From Croceitalea marina (GTDB lineage Bacteria; Bacteroidota; Bacteroidia; Flavobacteriales; Flavobacteriaceae): a DNA stretch of 64,000 nt. How positions within the stretch are numbered: the first letter of the stretch is position 1; every line of letters begins with the position of its first letter. Position numbers and translations under genes: made by a program. The stretch is from positions 1 through 64,000 of the forward strand of contig NZ_JBHULB010000016.1 of NCBI RefSeq assembly GCF_042684265.1. Direction: 5' to 3'. Below, piece after piece: positions 42,773 to 51,934 of the stretch. The notes beneath the pieces are model-generated. The model did no database searches and was not told where the DNA came from. It worked only from the letters and a program-made list of their open reading frames with translations.

Positions 42773-44401
42773 ATGGGTAAAGGTTTTTTTCAAGTTCCAA
42801 CCGCAATTAATGAACCGATAAAAAGCTACGCTCCAGGAAGTCCTGAGCGCGAAGCTGTTCTTAAACAATACAAAACATATTACAATAGCCAAGTAGAAGT
42901 TCCATTATACATTGGCTCAGAGGAGATAAAGACGGGGGCAACAAAACCTATGTCTCCCCCTCATGACCATAAACACATTGTGGGCCATTACCATACTGCC
43001 GAAAAAAAGCATGCAGAAAAAGCCATCGCCAACTGTTTGGCTTCAAGAGATGCTTGGGCCAACCTAACTTGGGAACAACGGGCGGCCATTTTCTTAAAAG
43101 CGGCTGAACTAATCGCAGGACCTTACCGTGCAAAAATAAATGCAGCTACGATGATGGCGCAGTCGAAGACCATTCATCAAGCCGAAATTGATGCCGCATG
43201 TGAGTTCATAGACTTTCTACGTTTTAATGTGGAATATATGAGCCAGATTTATGAGGAACAGCCAGATTCTGCAGAAGGTATCTGGAACAGGGTAGAATAC
43301 CGCCCATTAGAAGGTTTTGTATATGCCATCACTCCTTTTAATTTTACCGCCATTGCTGGGAATTTACCTGCTAGCGCAGCAATGATGGGTAATGTTGTAG
43401 TTTGGAAGCCAAGTGACAGCCAAGTATTCTCAGCCAAAGTAATTATGGACGTTTTTAAGGAAGCTGGACTTCCAGATGGTGTTATTAATATGGTTATGGG
43501 CGACCCTGTAATGATTACCGACACAGTACTTGCAAGCCCAGATTTTTCCGGACTTCACTTCACAGGCTCTACCCATGTTTTTAAAGAGTTATGGAAACAG
43601 ATCGGAACGAACATTCACAACTATAAAACCTACCCAAGAATAGTTGGTGAAACAGGGGGGAAAGATTTCATCATTGCCCATCCATCTGCAAAATCTGCTC
43701 AGGTTGCAACAGCTATCACCAGAGGAGCATTCGAATTTCAAGGACAAAAATGTAGTGCAGCCTCAAGGGTATATCTTCCAAAATCCACTGCTGACGAGAT
43801 TCTCGGTCTGGTTAAAAAAGATATTGAAAGCTTCAATAAACCTGGCTCACCAGAAGATATGAGTAACTTTATCACTGCCGTAATACATGAAGGTTCTTTT
43901 GATAAGCTAGCGAGTTTTATAGACCAAGCCAAAGCGGACCAAGATGCAACAATATTTGCTGGTGGTAATTACGACAAATCAAAAGGGTATTTTATAGAAC
44001 CGACCGTAATCGTTGCAAATGACCCAAAATATACGACCATGTGCACCGAGCTTTTTGGCCCAGTAGTAACGGTTTATGTATATGAAGACAAAGATTGGTC
44101 AAAAACGCTACAATTGGTAGATGGCACATCTGAGTACGCACTTACAGGAGCCGTGCTCTCTCAAGACAGATATGCTATCGATGAAGCAACTAAAGCGTTG
44201 CAAAATTGCGCCGGCAACTTTTATATCAACGACAAACCTACTGGCGCCGTTGTTGGTCAACAGCCTTTTGGAGGTGCTAGGGCGTCTGGAACAAATGATA
44301 AAGCTGGTTCTGCGCAGAACTTGTTGCGTTGGGTATCGCCCAGATTAATAAAAGAAACTTTTGTAACACCCGTAGATTATAGATATCCGTTTTTAGGATA
44401 G
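42773..44401 (+). CDS. pruA: L-glutamate gamma-semialdehyde dehydrogenase
   Basis: A 542-residue NAD-dependent aldehyde dehydrogenase that oxidises glutamate semialdehyde to glutamate, the second step of proline breakdown. Motifs: YAITPFNFTAIAGNLPASAA, FTGSTHVFKELWKQIG, the Glu in GETGGKDFIIAH, the catalytic Cys at residue 327 in FQGQKCSAASRVY, and YALTGAVLSQD near the end. The length and the 1-pyrroline-5-carboxylate-type N-terminus fit the single-domain enzyme found in Bacteroidota. PutA-type proline dehydrogenase is not in this window. Confidence 0.96.
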   Translation: MGKGFFQVPTAINEPIKSYAPGSPEREAVLKQYKTYYNSQVEVPLYIGSEEIKTGATKPMSPPHDHKHIVGHYHTAEKKHAEKAIANCLASRDAWANLTWEQRAAIFLKAAELIAGPYRAKINAATMMAQSKTIHQAEIDAACEFIDFLRFNVEYMSQIYEEQPDSAEGIWNRVEYRPLEGFVYAITPFNFTAIAGNLPASAAMMGNVVVWKPSDSQVFSAKVIMDVFKEAGLPDGVINMVMGDPVMITDTVLASPDFSGLHFTGSTHVFKELWKQIGTNIHNYKTYPRIVGETGGKDFIIAHPSAKSAQVATAITRGAFEFQGQKCSAASRVYLPKSTADEILGLVKKDIESFNKPGSPEDMSNFITAVIHEGSFDKLASFIDQAKADQDATIFAGGNYDKSKGYFIEPTVIVANDPKYTTMCTELFGPVVTVYVYEDKDWSKTLQLVDGTSEYALTGAVLSQDRYAIDEATKALQNCAGNFYINDKPTGAVVGQQPFGGARASGTNDKAGSAQNLLRWVSPRLIKETFVTPVDYRYPFLG

Positions 44402-44423
44402 TCAATTAAAAATCAACACATTT

Positions 44424-44470
44424 AAAAGTGCATTTGACACCTAAACCAGGAGGCTGTTAAATGCATTTTT
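44424..44470 (+). terminator. Terminator of pruA
   Basis: TGCATTT at 44429-44435 pairs with AAATGCA at 44459-44465, extended by A/T pairs outside and a few pairs inside the 23-base loop, and ends in eight Ts. It starts 22 bases after the stop. Confidence 0.75.
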
Positions 44471-44563
44471 TTTGTTTTGTAATTAGGTTGAACACAATTC
44501 TTATGTAAATTTAACGTTAATTAATTGTTTATTAATTATTATTAACTTAAGTTTATTGCTACT

Positions 44564-44683
44564 ATGACTTCATTAGGAAATATATTTATTGGCCTTGGAA
44601 ACGGAATCGATAAGCTTTGGTATCGTCTAAAAAACTATGCATATAAGTGCCGATTGGTATATGCCAATGTATTTTTTAGCTAA
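44564..44683 (+). CDS. Possible 39-residue protein
   Basis: A short frame (begins MTSLGNIFIGLGNGIDKLWY, ends with Phe-Phe-Ser and TAA) sits alone in the 385-base gap between pruA and the DinB-like gene. It would give a small basic protein with mixed aromatic content. There is no clear promoter box or ribosome-binding site, and I do not recognise it. The remaining gap (44471-44563 and 44684-44786) holds nothing else that I can support except AT-rich sequence. Confidence 0.25.
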   Translation: MTSLGNIFIGLGNGIDKLWYRLKNYAYKCRLVYANVFFS

Positions 44684-44786
44684 AACTTCTACCACAGTGA
44701 GACACCTGGTGTAATCACTAAAAATTTTCATTACTTTTAAGCTTATGCTAAGTTTTAGATTCTTAGTACAACCTTAATCCATAACA

Positions 44787-45299
44787 ATGAAAAAAATAGC
44801 AACACTATGTATGCTGATAACAACAGTTATCACGTATGCGCAAGACAATTTGGCCCAAAACACCATAAAAGGGGTTTTGGCAGGTAACCAAGGGCAGGTT
44901 ATACAACTAGCCGAAGCCTTTTCTGAAGAACAGTATGATTGGAGACCTGCGGAAGGTGTAAACTCCGTAGGCGAGGCACTTTTACACGTAGCCGGTGGCA
45001 ATTATTATCTGGCAATGAAAATGGGCTTTCCACCACCTGAAGATGTAGATATGATGAATTTGGGTAAAATTTCAGGCAAGGAAAATATTATTGCCACGCT
45101 TAAGAAATCAAATGAATTTGTTCTTGAAAAGATAATGGAAGTCAAGACTGAAGACTTAACCACAGAGGTAGATTTTGGCTTTGCCAAAATGAACAAGATG
45201 GGTGGTCTTTTAGCCATGATGGAACACAATGGAGAACACAAAGGGCAACTCATTGCCTATGCACGTTCAAACGGAGTTGTACCACCTTGGAGCAAATAA
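44787..45299 (+). CDS. Exported DinB-like protein
   Basis: A 170-residue protein with a signal peptide (IATLCMLITTVITYAQ). It has the DinB four-helix-bundle signatures: YDWRPAEGVNSVGEALLHVA with a His, then GGNYYLAMKMG, and near the C-terminus MMEHNGEHKGQLIAYAR with two His. These three His form the metal site of the DinB/YfiT family. The family includes thiol transferases and DNA-damage-induced proteins, mostly of unknown activity. Export is less common for the family and is suggested only by the N-terminus. Confidence 0.85.
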   Translation: MKKIATLCMLITTVITYAQDNLAQNTIKGVLAGNQGQVIQLAEAFSEEQYDWRPAEGVNSVGEALLHVAGGNYYLAMKMGFPPPEDVDMMNLGKISGKENIIATLKKSNEFVLEKIMEVKTEDLTTEVDFGFAKMNKMGGLLAMMEHNGEHKGQLIAYARSNGVVPPWSK

Positions 45300-45318
45300 A
45301 AAACACTACTTAAAATTT

Positions 45319-45344
45319 AAAAAGCGCTTTACAGTGCTTTTTTT
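45319..45344 (+). terminator. Terminator of the DinB-like gene
   Basis: AAAGCGC/GTGCTTT (one G-T pair) with a 6-base loop is followed by a T run, 20 bases after the stop codon. Confidence 0.8.
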
Positions 45345-45421
45345 ATGAACTGATTTAACCCTAAAGAAACATAGACACAAGCAACCTATTTCATACAAAA
45401 CCATCCATTAAAAAACATGGT

Positions 45422-45799
45422 ATGATGAAAAAGGCAATTTTAGTGTTAAGTTTTTTGAGTTTAATAGGATGCGGAGATGACGACAATGATTTTACCATTA
45501 TTGCAGCTTGTGAGGTAAATAACCCTATTGAAGAGTTACCTTGGTTAAAAAACCAAGTAGATGATATAGAAAATAATGAAGGTGATATCGCAAAATATTT
45601 CTTCATTGAAATAGCCGACTATAATAGTCAGACAGTTTTTATTTCAAACAACTGTTGCCCCGTCTGTAATACTGTAGTTCCGGTATTCGATTGTGAAGGG
45701 CGATCATTAGGTTTATTAGGCTCAGATATTTTACCAAACGAACTTTCAAATACCCGTATTATTTTTAAACGTGAAGACTTTTCATGCCAAGGCAACTAA
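45422..45799 (+). CDS. Hypothetical lipoprotein
   Basis: A 125-residue protein with a lipobox (ILVLSFLSLIGCGDDDND; Cys near residue 18). The mature part has an acidic start (DDDND is typical for surface-exposed lipoproteins in Bacteroidota) and a Cys-rich segment (NNCCPVCNTVVPVFDCEG). Two adjacent ATGs at 45422 and 45425 are possible starts. A conserved fold was not recognised. Probably outer-membrane, surface-exposed. It is convergent with rsmG. Confidence 0.7.
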   Translation: MMKKAILVLSFLSLIGCGDDDNDFTIIAACEVNNPIEELPWLKNQVDDIENNEGDIAKYFFIEIADYNSQTVFISNNCCPVCNTVVPVFDCEGRSLGLLGSDILPNELSNTRIIFKREDFSCQGN

Positions 45800-45823
45800 A
45801 ACACAGTACCTCTAAAACTTTTC

Positions 45824-46465
45824 TCACAAGTTAGCTTTATACTTCTGGGGTAGGTATACCACTTTTTTGGTTTCAAAAAAATCCTCTTCAAAAAATTCAG
45901 GCAGGGCAAAAACCTGTGCGTTCTTGTAGTCTTTCAATTCATTGGTCAAATCACCTCCCTTAAGGTAAAGAATACCGTTTTTTCGCTCATGAACAGAATC
46001 TTTTTTTATTTTGCCCTTGGTCCAATGCACGAATGTAGGCATAGCTGCTACCGCTCTACTAACGATAAAATCGAACTGCCCAGGCAAATCTTCAACTCTT
46101 GAATGATGTGCACTTATATTCTCAAGTTGAAGTCCTTCTATGACTTCTTCCACCACCTTAATTTTTTTCCCGATTGCATCAACCAGCGTGAATTTGGTTT
46201 CTGGGAATAGAATGGCCAGCGGTATTCCTGGAAAGCCCCCTCCTGTTCCAACGTCCAAAACCTGAGCACCCTCATTAAATCGTTGAATTTTGGCTATTCC
46301 CAGAGAATGAAGTACATGCCTGACATAAAGCTCATCAATATCTTTTCTAGAAACCACATTAATTTTTTGATTCCAATCTTGATAAAGGCTATTTAATCGT
46401 ATAAATTGCGCTCTTTGGATTTCTGTAAGATCTGTAAAGTATTTAAAGACAATTTCGGCAGTCAT
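45824..46465 (-). CDS. rsmG: 16S rRNA (guanine-N7)-methyltransferase G
   Basis: A 213-residue SAM-dependent enzyme that makes m7G527 in 16S rRNA. It opens with YQDWNQKINVVSRKDIDELY, the SAM motif is VLDVGTGGGFPGIPLAILFP, followed by FTLVDAIGKKIKVVEEVIEG, and DFIVSRAVAAMPTFVHW carries the RAVA motif of the family. Loss of this modification gives low-level streptomycin resistance in other bacteria. It is divergent from the desaturase gene. Confidence 0.95.
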   Translation of the reverse strand: MTAEIVFKYFTDLTEIQRAQFIRLNSLYQDWNQKINVVSRKDIDELYVRHVLHSLGIAKIQRFNEGAQVLDVGTGGGFPGIPLAILFPETKFTLVDAIGKKIKVVEEVIEGLQLENISAHHSRVEDLPGQFDFIVSRAVAAMPTFVHWTKGKIKKDSVHERKNGILYLKGGDLTNELKDYKNAQVFALPEFFEEDFFETKKVVYLPQKYKANL

Positions 46466-46554
46466 CGATGTATGTTAAACTCGGTAAAAATAATACTTTT
46501 AACACCTTAAAAACGTTTTCACAAAACACTAACTTTTCAGACTTTCAATTTAGT

Positions 46555-46562
46555 TACCTTTG
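46555..46562 (+). promoter_or_regulatory. -7 box upstream of the desaturase gene
   Basis: TACCTTTG matches TAnnTTTG and lies 20 bases before the ATG. A TTTTC element lies about 17 bases upstream. Confidence 0.5.
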
Positions 46563-46582
46563 TAATGTAAAATTTTTAGTAA

Positions 46583-47683
46583 ATGGAGAAGGATACAATC
46601 AGGTTTTCAAGAAAAGATTCCGCACAATTCTTTAGAACGCTTAATAAAAGAGTCAATCAATATTTCAACGAAAATAAAATCAAGAAAACTGGCAATTGGA
46701 GACTTCATTTGAAGACAATCGTGATGTTTTCACTGTTTCTAACACCATATTTTTTAATACTAACCCTTGACCTTCCTTTTTGGGGCTACTTGCTTTTGTC
46801 CATAGTTATGGGCGTAGGTATGGCCGGTGTTGGAATGAATGTAATGCATGATGGCAACCACGGTGCATATTCGAACAAAAAATGGGTAAATAAGCTGATG
46901 GGCAGTAGTATCTACATTCTGGCCGGTAATGTTTACAACTGGCAAGTTCAGCATAATGTTTTGCATCACACGTATACCAATATTCACGAACATGATGAAG
47001 ATATGGAAGCTGGCAGAATACTGCGCTTCTCAAAACATGCAGAGTGGAAAAAACATCATAAATTTCAACACTTCTATTCTATCTTTTTATATGGTTTGTT
47101 GACCTTTAATTGGGCGATAACAACCGATTTTCAACAGATGTACAGATATATGAAACGTAAGTTGTCTTATGGCAAATTACCTAGCCCGGTTATTAATTGG
47201 AGTACATTGGTTATTACCAAGATATTATATGTAACGATTTGGATCATACTTCCGCTAGTTCTTGTTGATATTCCATCGTGGCAGGTCTTATTGGGCTTTT
47301 TTATTATGCATTACGTAGCCGGGGTAATTTTGAGCGTTGTATTTCAATTAGCACATATCGTTGACGACGCCCAGACTCCTTTACCAGACGAAAGTGGAAC
47401 CATGAAAAACACTTGGGCAATTCACCAGTTGTTCACGACAGTAAATTTCGGTACTAAAAATAGAATTATCAATTGGTTTACAGGTGGTTTAAACCATCAG
47501 GTCGAACATCATATTTTTCCGAATATCAGCCATGTACATTACACAAAAATCTCTAAAATTGTGAAACAAACGGCTAAGGAGTTCGATTTGCCTTATAATG
47601 AATATAAAACTACAAGAAAAGCAATAATTTCGCACTTCAAACATTTGAGAGAACTGGGTAAACAACCTTCTTTACAATATTAG
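46583..47683 (+). CDS. Membrane fatty acid desaturase (acyl-CoA type)
   Basis: A 366-residue integral membrane desaturase with the three His boxes of the front-end and linoleoyl-CoA desaturase family: HDGNHGAYS, HNVLHHTYTN and HQVEHHIFPNISHVHY. Several hydrophobic helices (LFLTPYFLILTLDLPFWGYL) surround them. It inserts a double bond in acyl chains using O2 and a di-iron centre. There is no fused cytochrome b5 domain. The aminotransferase gene starts 15 bases after its stop, suggesting co-transcription without any obvious metabolic link. Confidence 0.92.
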   Translation: MEKDTIRFSRKDSAQFFRTLNKRVNQYFNENKIKKTGNWRLHLKTIVMFSLFLTPYFLILTLDLPFWGYLLLSIVMGVGMAGVGMNVMHDGNHGAYSNKKWVNKLMGSSIYILAGNVYNWQVQHNVLHHTYTNIHEHDEDMEAGRILRFSKHAEWKKHHKFQHFYSIFLYGLLTFNWAITTDFQQMYRYMKRKLSYGKLPSPVINWSTLVITKILYVTIWIILPLVLVDIPSWQVLLGFFIMHYVAGVILSVVFQLAHIVDDAQTPLPDESGTMKNTWAIHQLFTTVNFGTKNRIINWFTGGLNHQVEHHIFPNISHVHYTKISKIVKQTAKEFDLPYNEYKTTRKAIISHFKHLRELGKQPSLQY

Positions 47684-47698
47684 AAATCACATCATATA

Positions 47699-48886
47699 AT
47701 GAGCAACCAACTTTCGGACAGGATAAATAGCGTTACTCCTTCCGCTACCCTTGAAATGGCAGCTAAGGCACGTGAATTAAGAGCTTCAGGTAAAGACATT
47801 ATTGGTTTGAGTTTAGGGGAACCTGACTTTAACACGCCAGATTATATAAAAGATGCGGCTATTCAAGCCGTTAACGATGGTTATAATTCTTATACACCTG
47901 TTGATGGTTATGTTGAACTAAAACAAGCCATCATTACAAAGTTCAAAAGAGACAATTCAATAACGTACGAACCTTCGCAAATTGTAGTTTCTACCGGGGC
48001 CAAGCAAGCTTTGTACAACGTTGCCCAAGTAATCTTAAATAAGGGTGATGAAGTTATTCTGCCTTGCCCATACTGGGTAAGTTATAGTGATATTGTAAAA
48101 TTAGCCGACGGTGTACCCGTTGAAGTGCCGACTTCAATTGAGAACGATTTTAAAATGACCGCTGAACAATTGGAAGGTGCCATCACTCCAAAAACCAAAA
48201 TGTTATGGTATAGCTCACCATGCAACCCAAGTGGTTCAATTTATAGTAAAGAAGAACTTAGGGCTTTGGCCGATGTTCTTCAAAAGCACCCTCAAATCAT
48301 TGTGGTAAGTGATGAAATTTATGAGCACATCAATTACGGTGTTACTTCGCACGCTTCAATGGCGCAATTTGAGGATATGTATAATCGAACGGTAACCGTA
48401 AACGGTGTCGCAAAAGCCTTCGCTATGACGGGATGGCGTATTGGTTACATTGGCGCGCCCTCTTACATCGCTCGTGCTTGCAATAAACTACAAGGGCAAG
48501 TGACCAGTGGAGCTAACTGTATTGCCCAACGTGCCGTAATTACAGCATTGACAGAATCTCCTGACCGTGTTCAATATATGGTAGATGAGTTTAAGGTTAG
48601 AAGAAAATTGATTCTTGAATTACTAAATGGCATCGAAGGGTTCAAATGCAACGAACCAGAAGGCGCATTCTATGTTTTCCCCGATGTATCTGCCTATTTC
48701 GGTAAAACCTTAAATGGTACCCAAATAAATAATGCTTCTGACTTTGCCATGTATATTCTCGAAAATGCCAATGTAGCTACTGTTACAGGTGATGCATTTG
48801 GCAATCCAAAGGGAATACGGATTTCTTACGCAGCGTCACAAGAAGAGATTAAAGAGGCTGTTGCTCGGATCAAAGCTGTAGTATAA
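47699..48886 (+). CDS. PLP-dependent aspartate/aromatic-type aminotransferase (class I)
   Basis: A 395-residue cytosolic enzyme of fold type I. Motifs: LSLGEPDFNTPDYI, STGAKQALYNVAQ, SSPCNPSGSIYS, VVSDEIYEHINYG and the PLP-binding Lys at residue 239 in NGVAKAFAMTGWRIGY. The C-terminal Arg for the substrate carboxylate is in GIRISYAASQEEI. It is of the AspB/PatA-like prokaryotic aspartate aminotransferase type. It ends 3 bases before the convergent trkH gene. Confidence 0.93.
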   Translation: MSNQLSDRINSVTPSATLEMAAKARELRASGKDIIGLSLGEPDFNTPDYIKDAAIQAVNDGYNSYTPVDGYVELKQAIITKFKRDNSITYEPSQIVVSTGAKQALYNVAQVILNKGDEVILPCPYWVSYSDIVKLADGVPVEVPTSIENDFKMTAEQLEGAITPKTKMLWYSSPCNPSGSIYSKEELRALADVLQKHPQIIVVSDEIYEHINYGVTSHASMAQFEDMYNRTVTVNGVAKAFAMTGWRIGYIGAPSYIARACNKLQGQVTSGANCIAQRAVITALTESPDRVQYMVDEFKVRRKLILELLNGIEGFKCNEPEGAFYVFPDVSAYFGKTLNGTQINNASDFAMYILENANVATVTGDAFGNPKGIRISYAASQEEIKEAVARIKAVV

Positions 48887-48889
48887 TAC

Positions 48890-50380
48890 TCAAGTACGCT
48901 TCCAGAAGAAAGGCGTAAATAAAATTAGCACGGTAAATAACTCTAACCTTCCTAACAACATAAGGAAGCCGCACCACCATTTTCCGAACGCAGGTAATTC
49001 ACTAAAATTCACCACTGGGTTTAAGTCCCCTAAAGCGGGCCCTACATTCCCAAGAGATGACGCAGCACCTCCGATTGCAGATTCAAAGTCCAAACCTAAA
49101 AATGCCAAGACCAGTGCCCCAATGATAAAAAGTAACATATACAGCACAAAAAAGGCAATGATATTGTATACAATATGTTCTGTGACCGTTTTGTTGTTAT
49201 ATCTAACCGGTATAATGGCATTCGTATGAAGTGTTCGCTTAAACTCTAAAATTCCGTTCTTAATAATTAATAGATGACGCATTACTTTTATGCCTCCAGA
49301 AGTAGAACCAGCGGAACCCCCTAAAAACATTAAACCAAAGAAAAATACGGTAAGAAAAGGCGTCCAATTGGTGAAATCTGCAGTAACAAAACCTGTGGTA
49401 GTGACTATTGCCAACACCTGAAATAAGGCATGCCTAAAAGCACTTTCGGTCTTACCCCAAACTTGTGGATGATATTCTGAAATTTGAACATCTGCCTGAA
49501 GCAGTACAATAAAGAAAGCCACTAAAGTAAATCCGATTATAAAAAAAGAATAGACCTTAAACTCTTCATCTTTAATAACACGTTGTATTTTTTTGGTAAA
49601 AGCAAAGTAACTTATCACAAAATTAGTGCCCGCCAAAAACATAAATACAATGATAATATATTGAATTATGGGCTGATTGTTCCAGTATGCGACACTTCCA
49701 TTTTTTGTAGAAAACCCACCTGTCGACAAAGTTGCCAATGCATGGTTCATCGCATCGAAAAAAGACATGCCCGCTAGTTTTAACAGAATAGTCTCCGCAA
49801 CAGTATAACCAACATAAATAAACCAAAGTCGTTTTGCAGTATCGGTAATTCTAGGATGAAGCTTATCCCCTCCTGGGCCGGGAGCTTCAGCCGCAAATAA
49901 TTGCATGCCACCAATACCTAATAACGGTAGTATTGCAATGGCCAGCACAATGATACCCATACCTCCTATCCAATGGGTAAGACTTCGCCAAAACAAAATA
50001 CCTTTTGGCAAGCTCTCTATATCATTCAAAATTGATGCTCCAGTAGTTGTATAACCCGAAATAGTTTCAAAAAAAGCATCTGTAACCGAGGGTACCGCCC
50101 CAGAAAAAAGATAAGGTAGTACGCCAGACAATGACATGACCAACCATCCAAAAGTGACGATAATGTATCCTTCTTTACGTTTCACTTCTTTACGATGTCC
50201 TCGGGTATAGAACATAGCCATTACCCCAACCAGTAGAGTAACAATTGCCGCCATTGCCAAATCTAAGGTTGCGCCATCCATATAAATACCACTTACCAAA
50301 GCGGCCACGAGCATAAAACCACCATTACATAGCAGCAATAAACCCATTATATGAACAATAATCCTTAGATTAAGTCCCAT
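48890..50380 (-). CDS. trkH: TrkH-family potassium uptake membrane subunit
   Basis: A 496-residue channel-like subunit with about ten membrane helices. Pore-loop signatures include ETISGYTTTGASILNDIESL, LSTGGFSTKNGSV, VTTTGFVTADFTNW and GGAASSLGNVGPALGDLNPV, each with the selectivity-filter glycine. It takes up K+ across the inner membrane, gated by the TrkA ring. Its start codon overlaps the trkA stop by one base, so translation is coupled. Confidence 0.95.
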   Translation of the reverse strand: MGLNLRIIVHIMGLLLLCNGGFMLVAALVSGIYMDGATLDLAMAAIVTLLVGVMAMFYTRGHRKEVKRKEGYIIVTFGWLVMSLSGVLPYLFSGAVPSVTDAFFETISGYTTTGASILNDIESLPKGILFWRSLTHWIGGMGIIVLAIAILPLLGIGGMQLFAAEAPGPGGDKLHPRITDTAKRLWFIYVGYTVAETILLKLAGMSFFDAMNHALATLSTGGFSTKNGSVAYWNNQPIIQYIIIVFMFLAGTNFVISYFAFTKKIQRVIKDEEFKVYSFFIIGFTLVAFFIVLLQADVQISEYHPQVWGKTESAFRHALFQVLAIVTTTGFVTADFTNWTPFLTVFFFGLMFLGGSAGSTSGGIKVMRHLLIIKNGILEFKRTLHTNAIIPVRYNNKTVTEHIVYNIIAFFVLYMLLFIIGALVLAFLGLDFESAIGGAASSLGNVGPALGDLNPVVNFSELPAFGKWWCGFLMLLGRLELFTVLILFTPFFWKRT

Positions 50381-51729
50381 TATAAAAACAGTTTTTCAAT
50401 TTTTGAAATTGCCTTTGGAAGACTACAAACGACTACCTTATCGCCTTGTAAAATCTTGAAATCTCCCAAAGCGATAATTCCTTTTCCATTTCTTATTACA
50501 CCACCGATAATAGCATCTCTGGGAAAATCCAATTCTTTTATAATTTCTCCATTTACAAGGGATGTCGGCTTTACTTCGAATTCTAAAATTTCAGCATTTA
50601 AGTTGATTAACCTAGTCAAGGCCAAGACCTCGCCTCTACGTATGTACCTAAAAATATTGTTTGCGGCCAACAGCTTTTTATTGATCAAAGTATCTATGCC
50701 TATTGACTGCGAAAGCTGAAAGTAATCCATGTTTTCCACTAAAGCAATTGTTTTCTTGATCCCTTTGGACTTTGCCACTAGGCAAGACATAATGTTTGTC
50801 TCAGAATTACCGGTAACAGCTATAAACGCGTCCATCGACTCAATACTCTCTTCGTCCAATAGCTCCACATTTCTACCATCACCGTTAATCACCAAGGCAT
50901 TGGGCAAATTATCTACTATTTCAAAAGCTTTATCCTTATTTTTTTCGAAGAGCTTTACATTAAATCTTTTATTACAGAGGTAATGTGCGGTTTTACAGCC
51001 AACTTTACTACCACCAAGAATCATAACGTTTTTTATCTCTTTCTTTTTCATGCCAATGAGTTTGTACAACTCATCTACACCTTCGGCAGAGGTGATAAAA
51101 TACAATTGGTCACCCTCTTTAAAAATAGTATCTCCTCTTGGTATTACCGTATATTGCGTGCCCATTCTTTGCAGGGCAATGGGCATAAAATGAAGCTCCG
51201 GAAAAATATTGGCAGCTTCCTTCACCATCTTACCAACAAAAGGAGCGTTTTTAGGCAAAAACACGCCCACCATGGTCAATAAACCTTCTTCAAACTCGTA
51301 TGTATCGTTAAATGCAGATTGGTTCAGCAACAACTGTATCTCCGTTGCTGCCAGTTCTTCTGGTGATATGAGCTCATCAACACCTAACTCATCAAATTTT
51401 ATAAGCTCTTTATTATCTACAAATTCGGTATTCGAAATTCTAGCAATAGTTTTTTTACTACCTAATTGTTTGGCCAAAAAACACAAGGTGAGATTGGTTG
51501 TCTCAGAAGCCGTAACCCCAATTACCAAATCAGAGTTTTCAACATTGGCATCTTGCAATACGGAAACGGAAGTAGCGTCCCCTTTTAAAACTCTAATATC
51601 TAGGTGATTATCAGCATAAGAAAGACTTTCTTTATCCGTGTCGATCAAGGTGATGTCTTGAGACTCATAAGACAATAGTTTAGCCAAATGGAAGCCTACT
51701 TCTCCAGCACCTGCAATAATTATCTTCAT
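50380..51729 (-). CDS. trkA: TrkA, regulatory NAD-binding subunit of K+ uptake
   Basis: A 449-residue cytosolic protein made of two RCK units, each with an NAD-binding TrkA_N domain (IIIAGAGEVGFHLAKLLSYE; VMILGGSKVGCKTAHYLCNK) and a TrkA_C domain (FLPKNAPFVGKMVKEAAN; REVLALTRLINLNAEILEFE). It forms the ring that gates TrkH in response to nucleotides. It precedes trkH in the same transcript; the gap to the divergent ubiE holds the promoter. Confidence 0.96.
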   Translation of the reverse strand: MKIIIAGAGEVGFHLAKLLSYESQDITLIDTDKESLSYADNHLDIRVLKGDATSVSVLQDANVENSDLVIGVTASETTNLTLCFLAKQLGSKKTIARISNTEFVDNKELIKFDELGVDELISPEELAATEIQLLLNQSAFNDTYEFEEGLLTMVGVFLPKNAPFVGKMVKEAANIFPELHFMPIALQRMGTQYTVIPRGDTIFKEGDQLYFITSAEGVDELYKLIGMKKKEIKNVMILGGSKVGCKTAHYLCNKRFNVKLFEKNKDKAFEIVDNLPNALVINGDGRNVELLDEESIESMDAFIAVTGNSETNIMSCLVAKSKGIKKTIALVENMDYFQLSQSIGIDTLINKKLLAANNIFRYIRRGEVLALTRLINLNAEILEFEVKPTSLVNGEIIKELDFPRDAIIGGVIRNGKGIIALGDFKILQGDKVVVCSLPKAISKIEKLFL

Positions 51730-51910
51730 TAACCTAAAATGATTTTTTTAACTATAAACAATTTCAATAAATTGAGCAGTTTGAGGAAAGGAATAGTTTG
51801 TTCGTTGGTCAAAACTTTCGCCCATACAGCGGGATAGTTTCAGATTTATAGGCAAAATTACACATTTTATTTTGCTTCTAAACGATATCGAAGACTCTTC
51901 GTTCAAGTTG

Positions 51911-51918
51911 TATCTTTG
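51911..51918 (+). promoter_or_regulatory. -7 box upstream of ubiE/menG
   Basis: TATCTTTG matches TAnnTTTG perfectly and lies 16 bases before the start at 51935. It supports this start over the frame's earlier one at 51872. A -33 element is not obvious. Confidence 0.55.
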
Positions 51919-51934
51919 CATCTCAATTTTCGAA

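Noticed and set aside
44653..44668. Near-palindrome ATTGGTATATGCCAAT as an operator
   Set aside because: It lies inside the doubtful 39-codon frame, has imperfect symmetry and no promoter near it.
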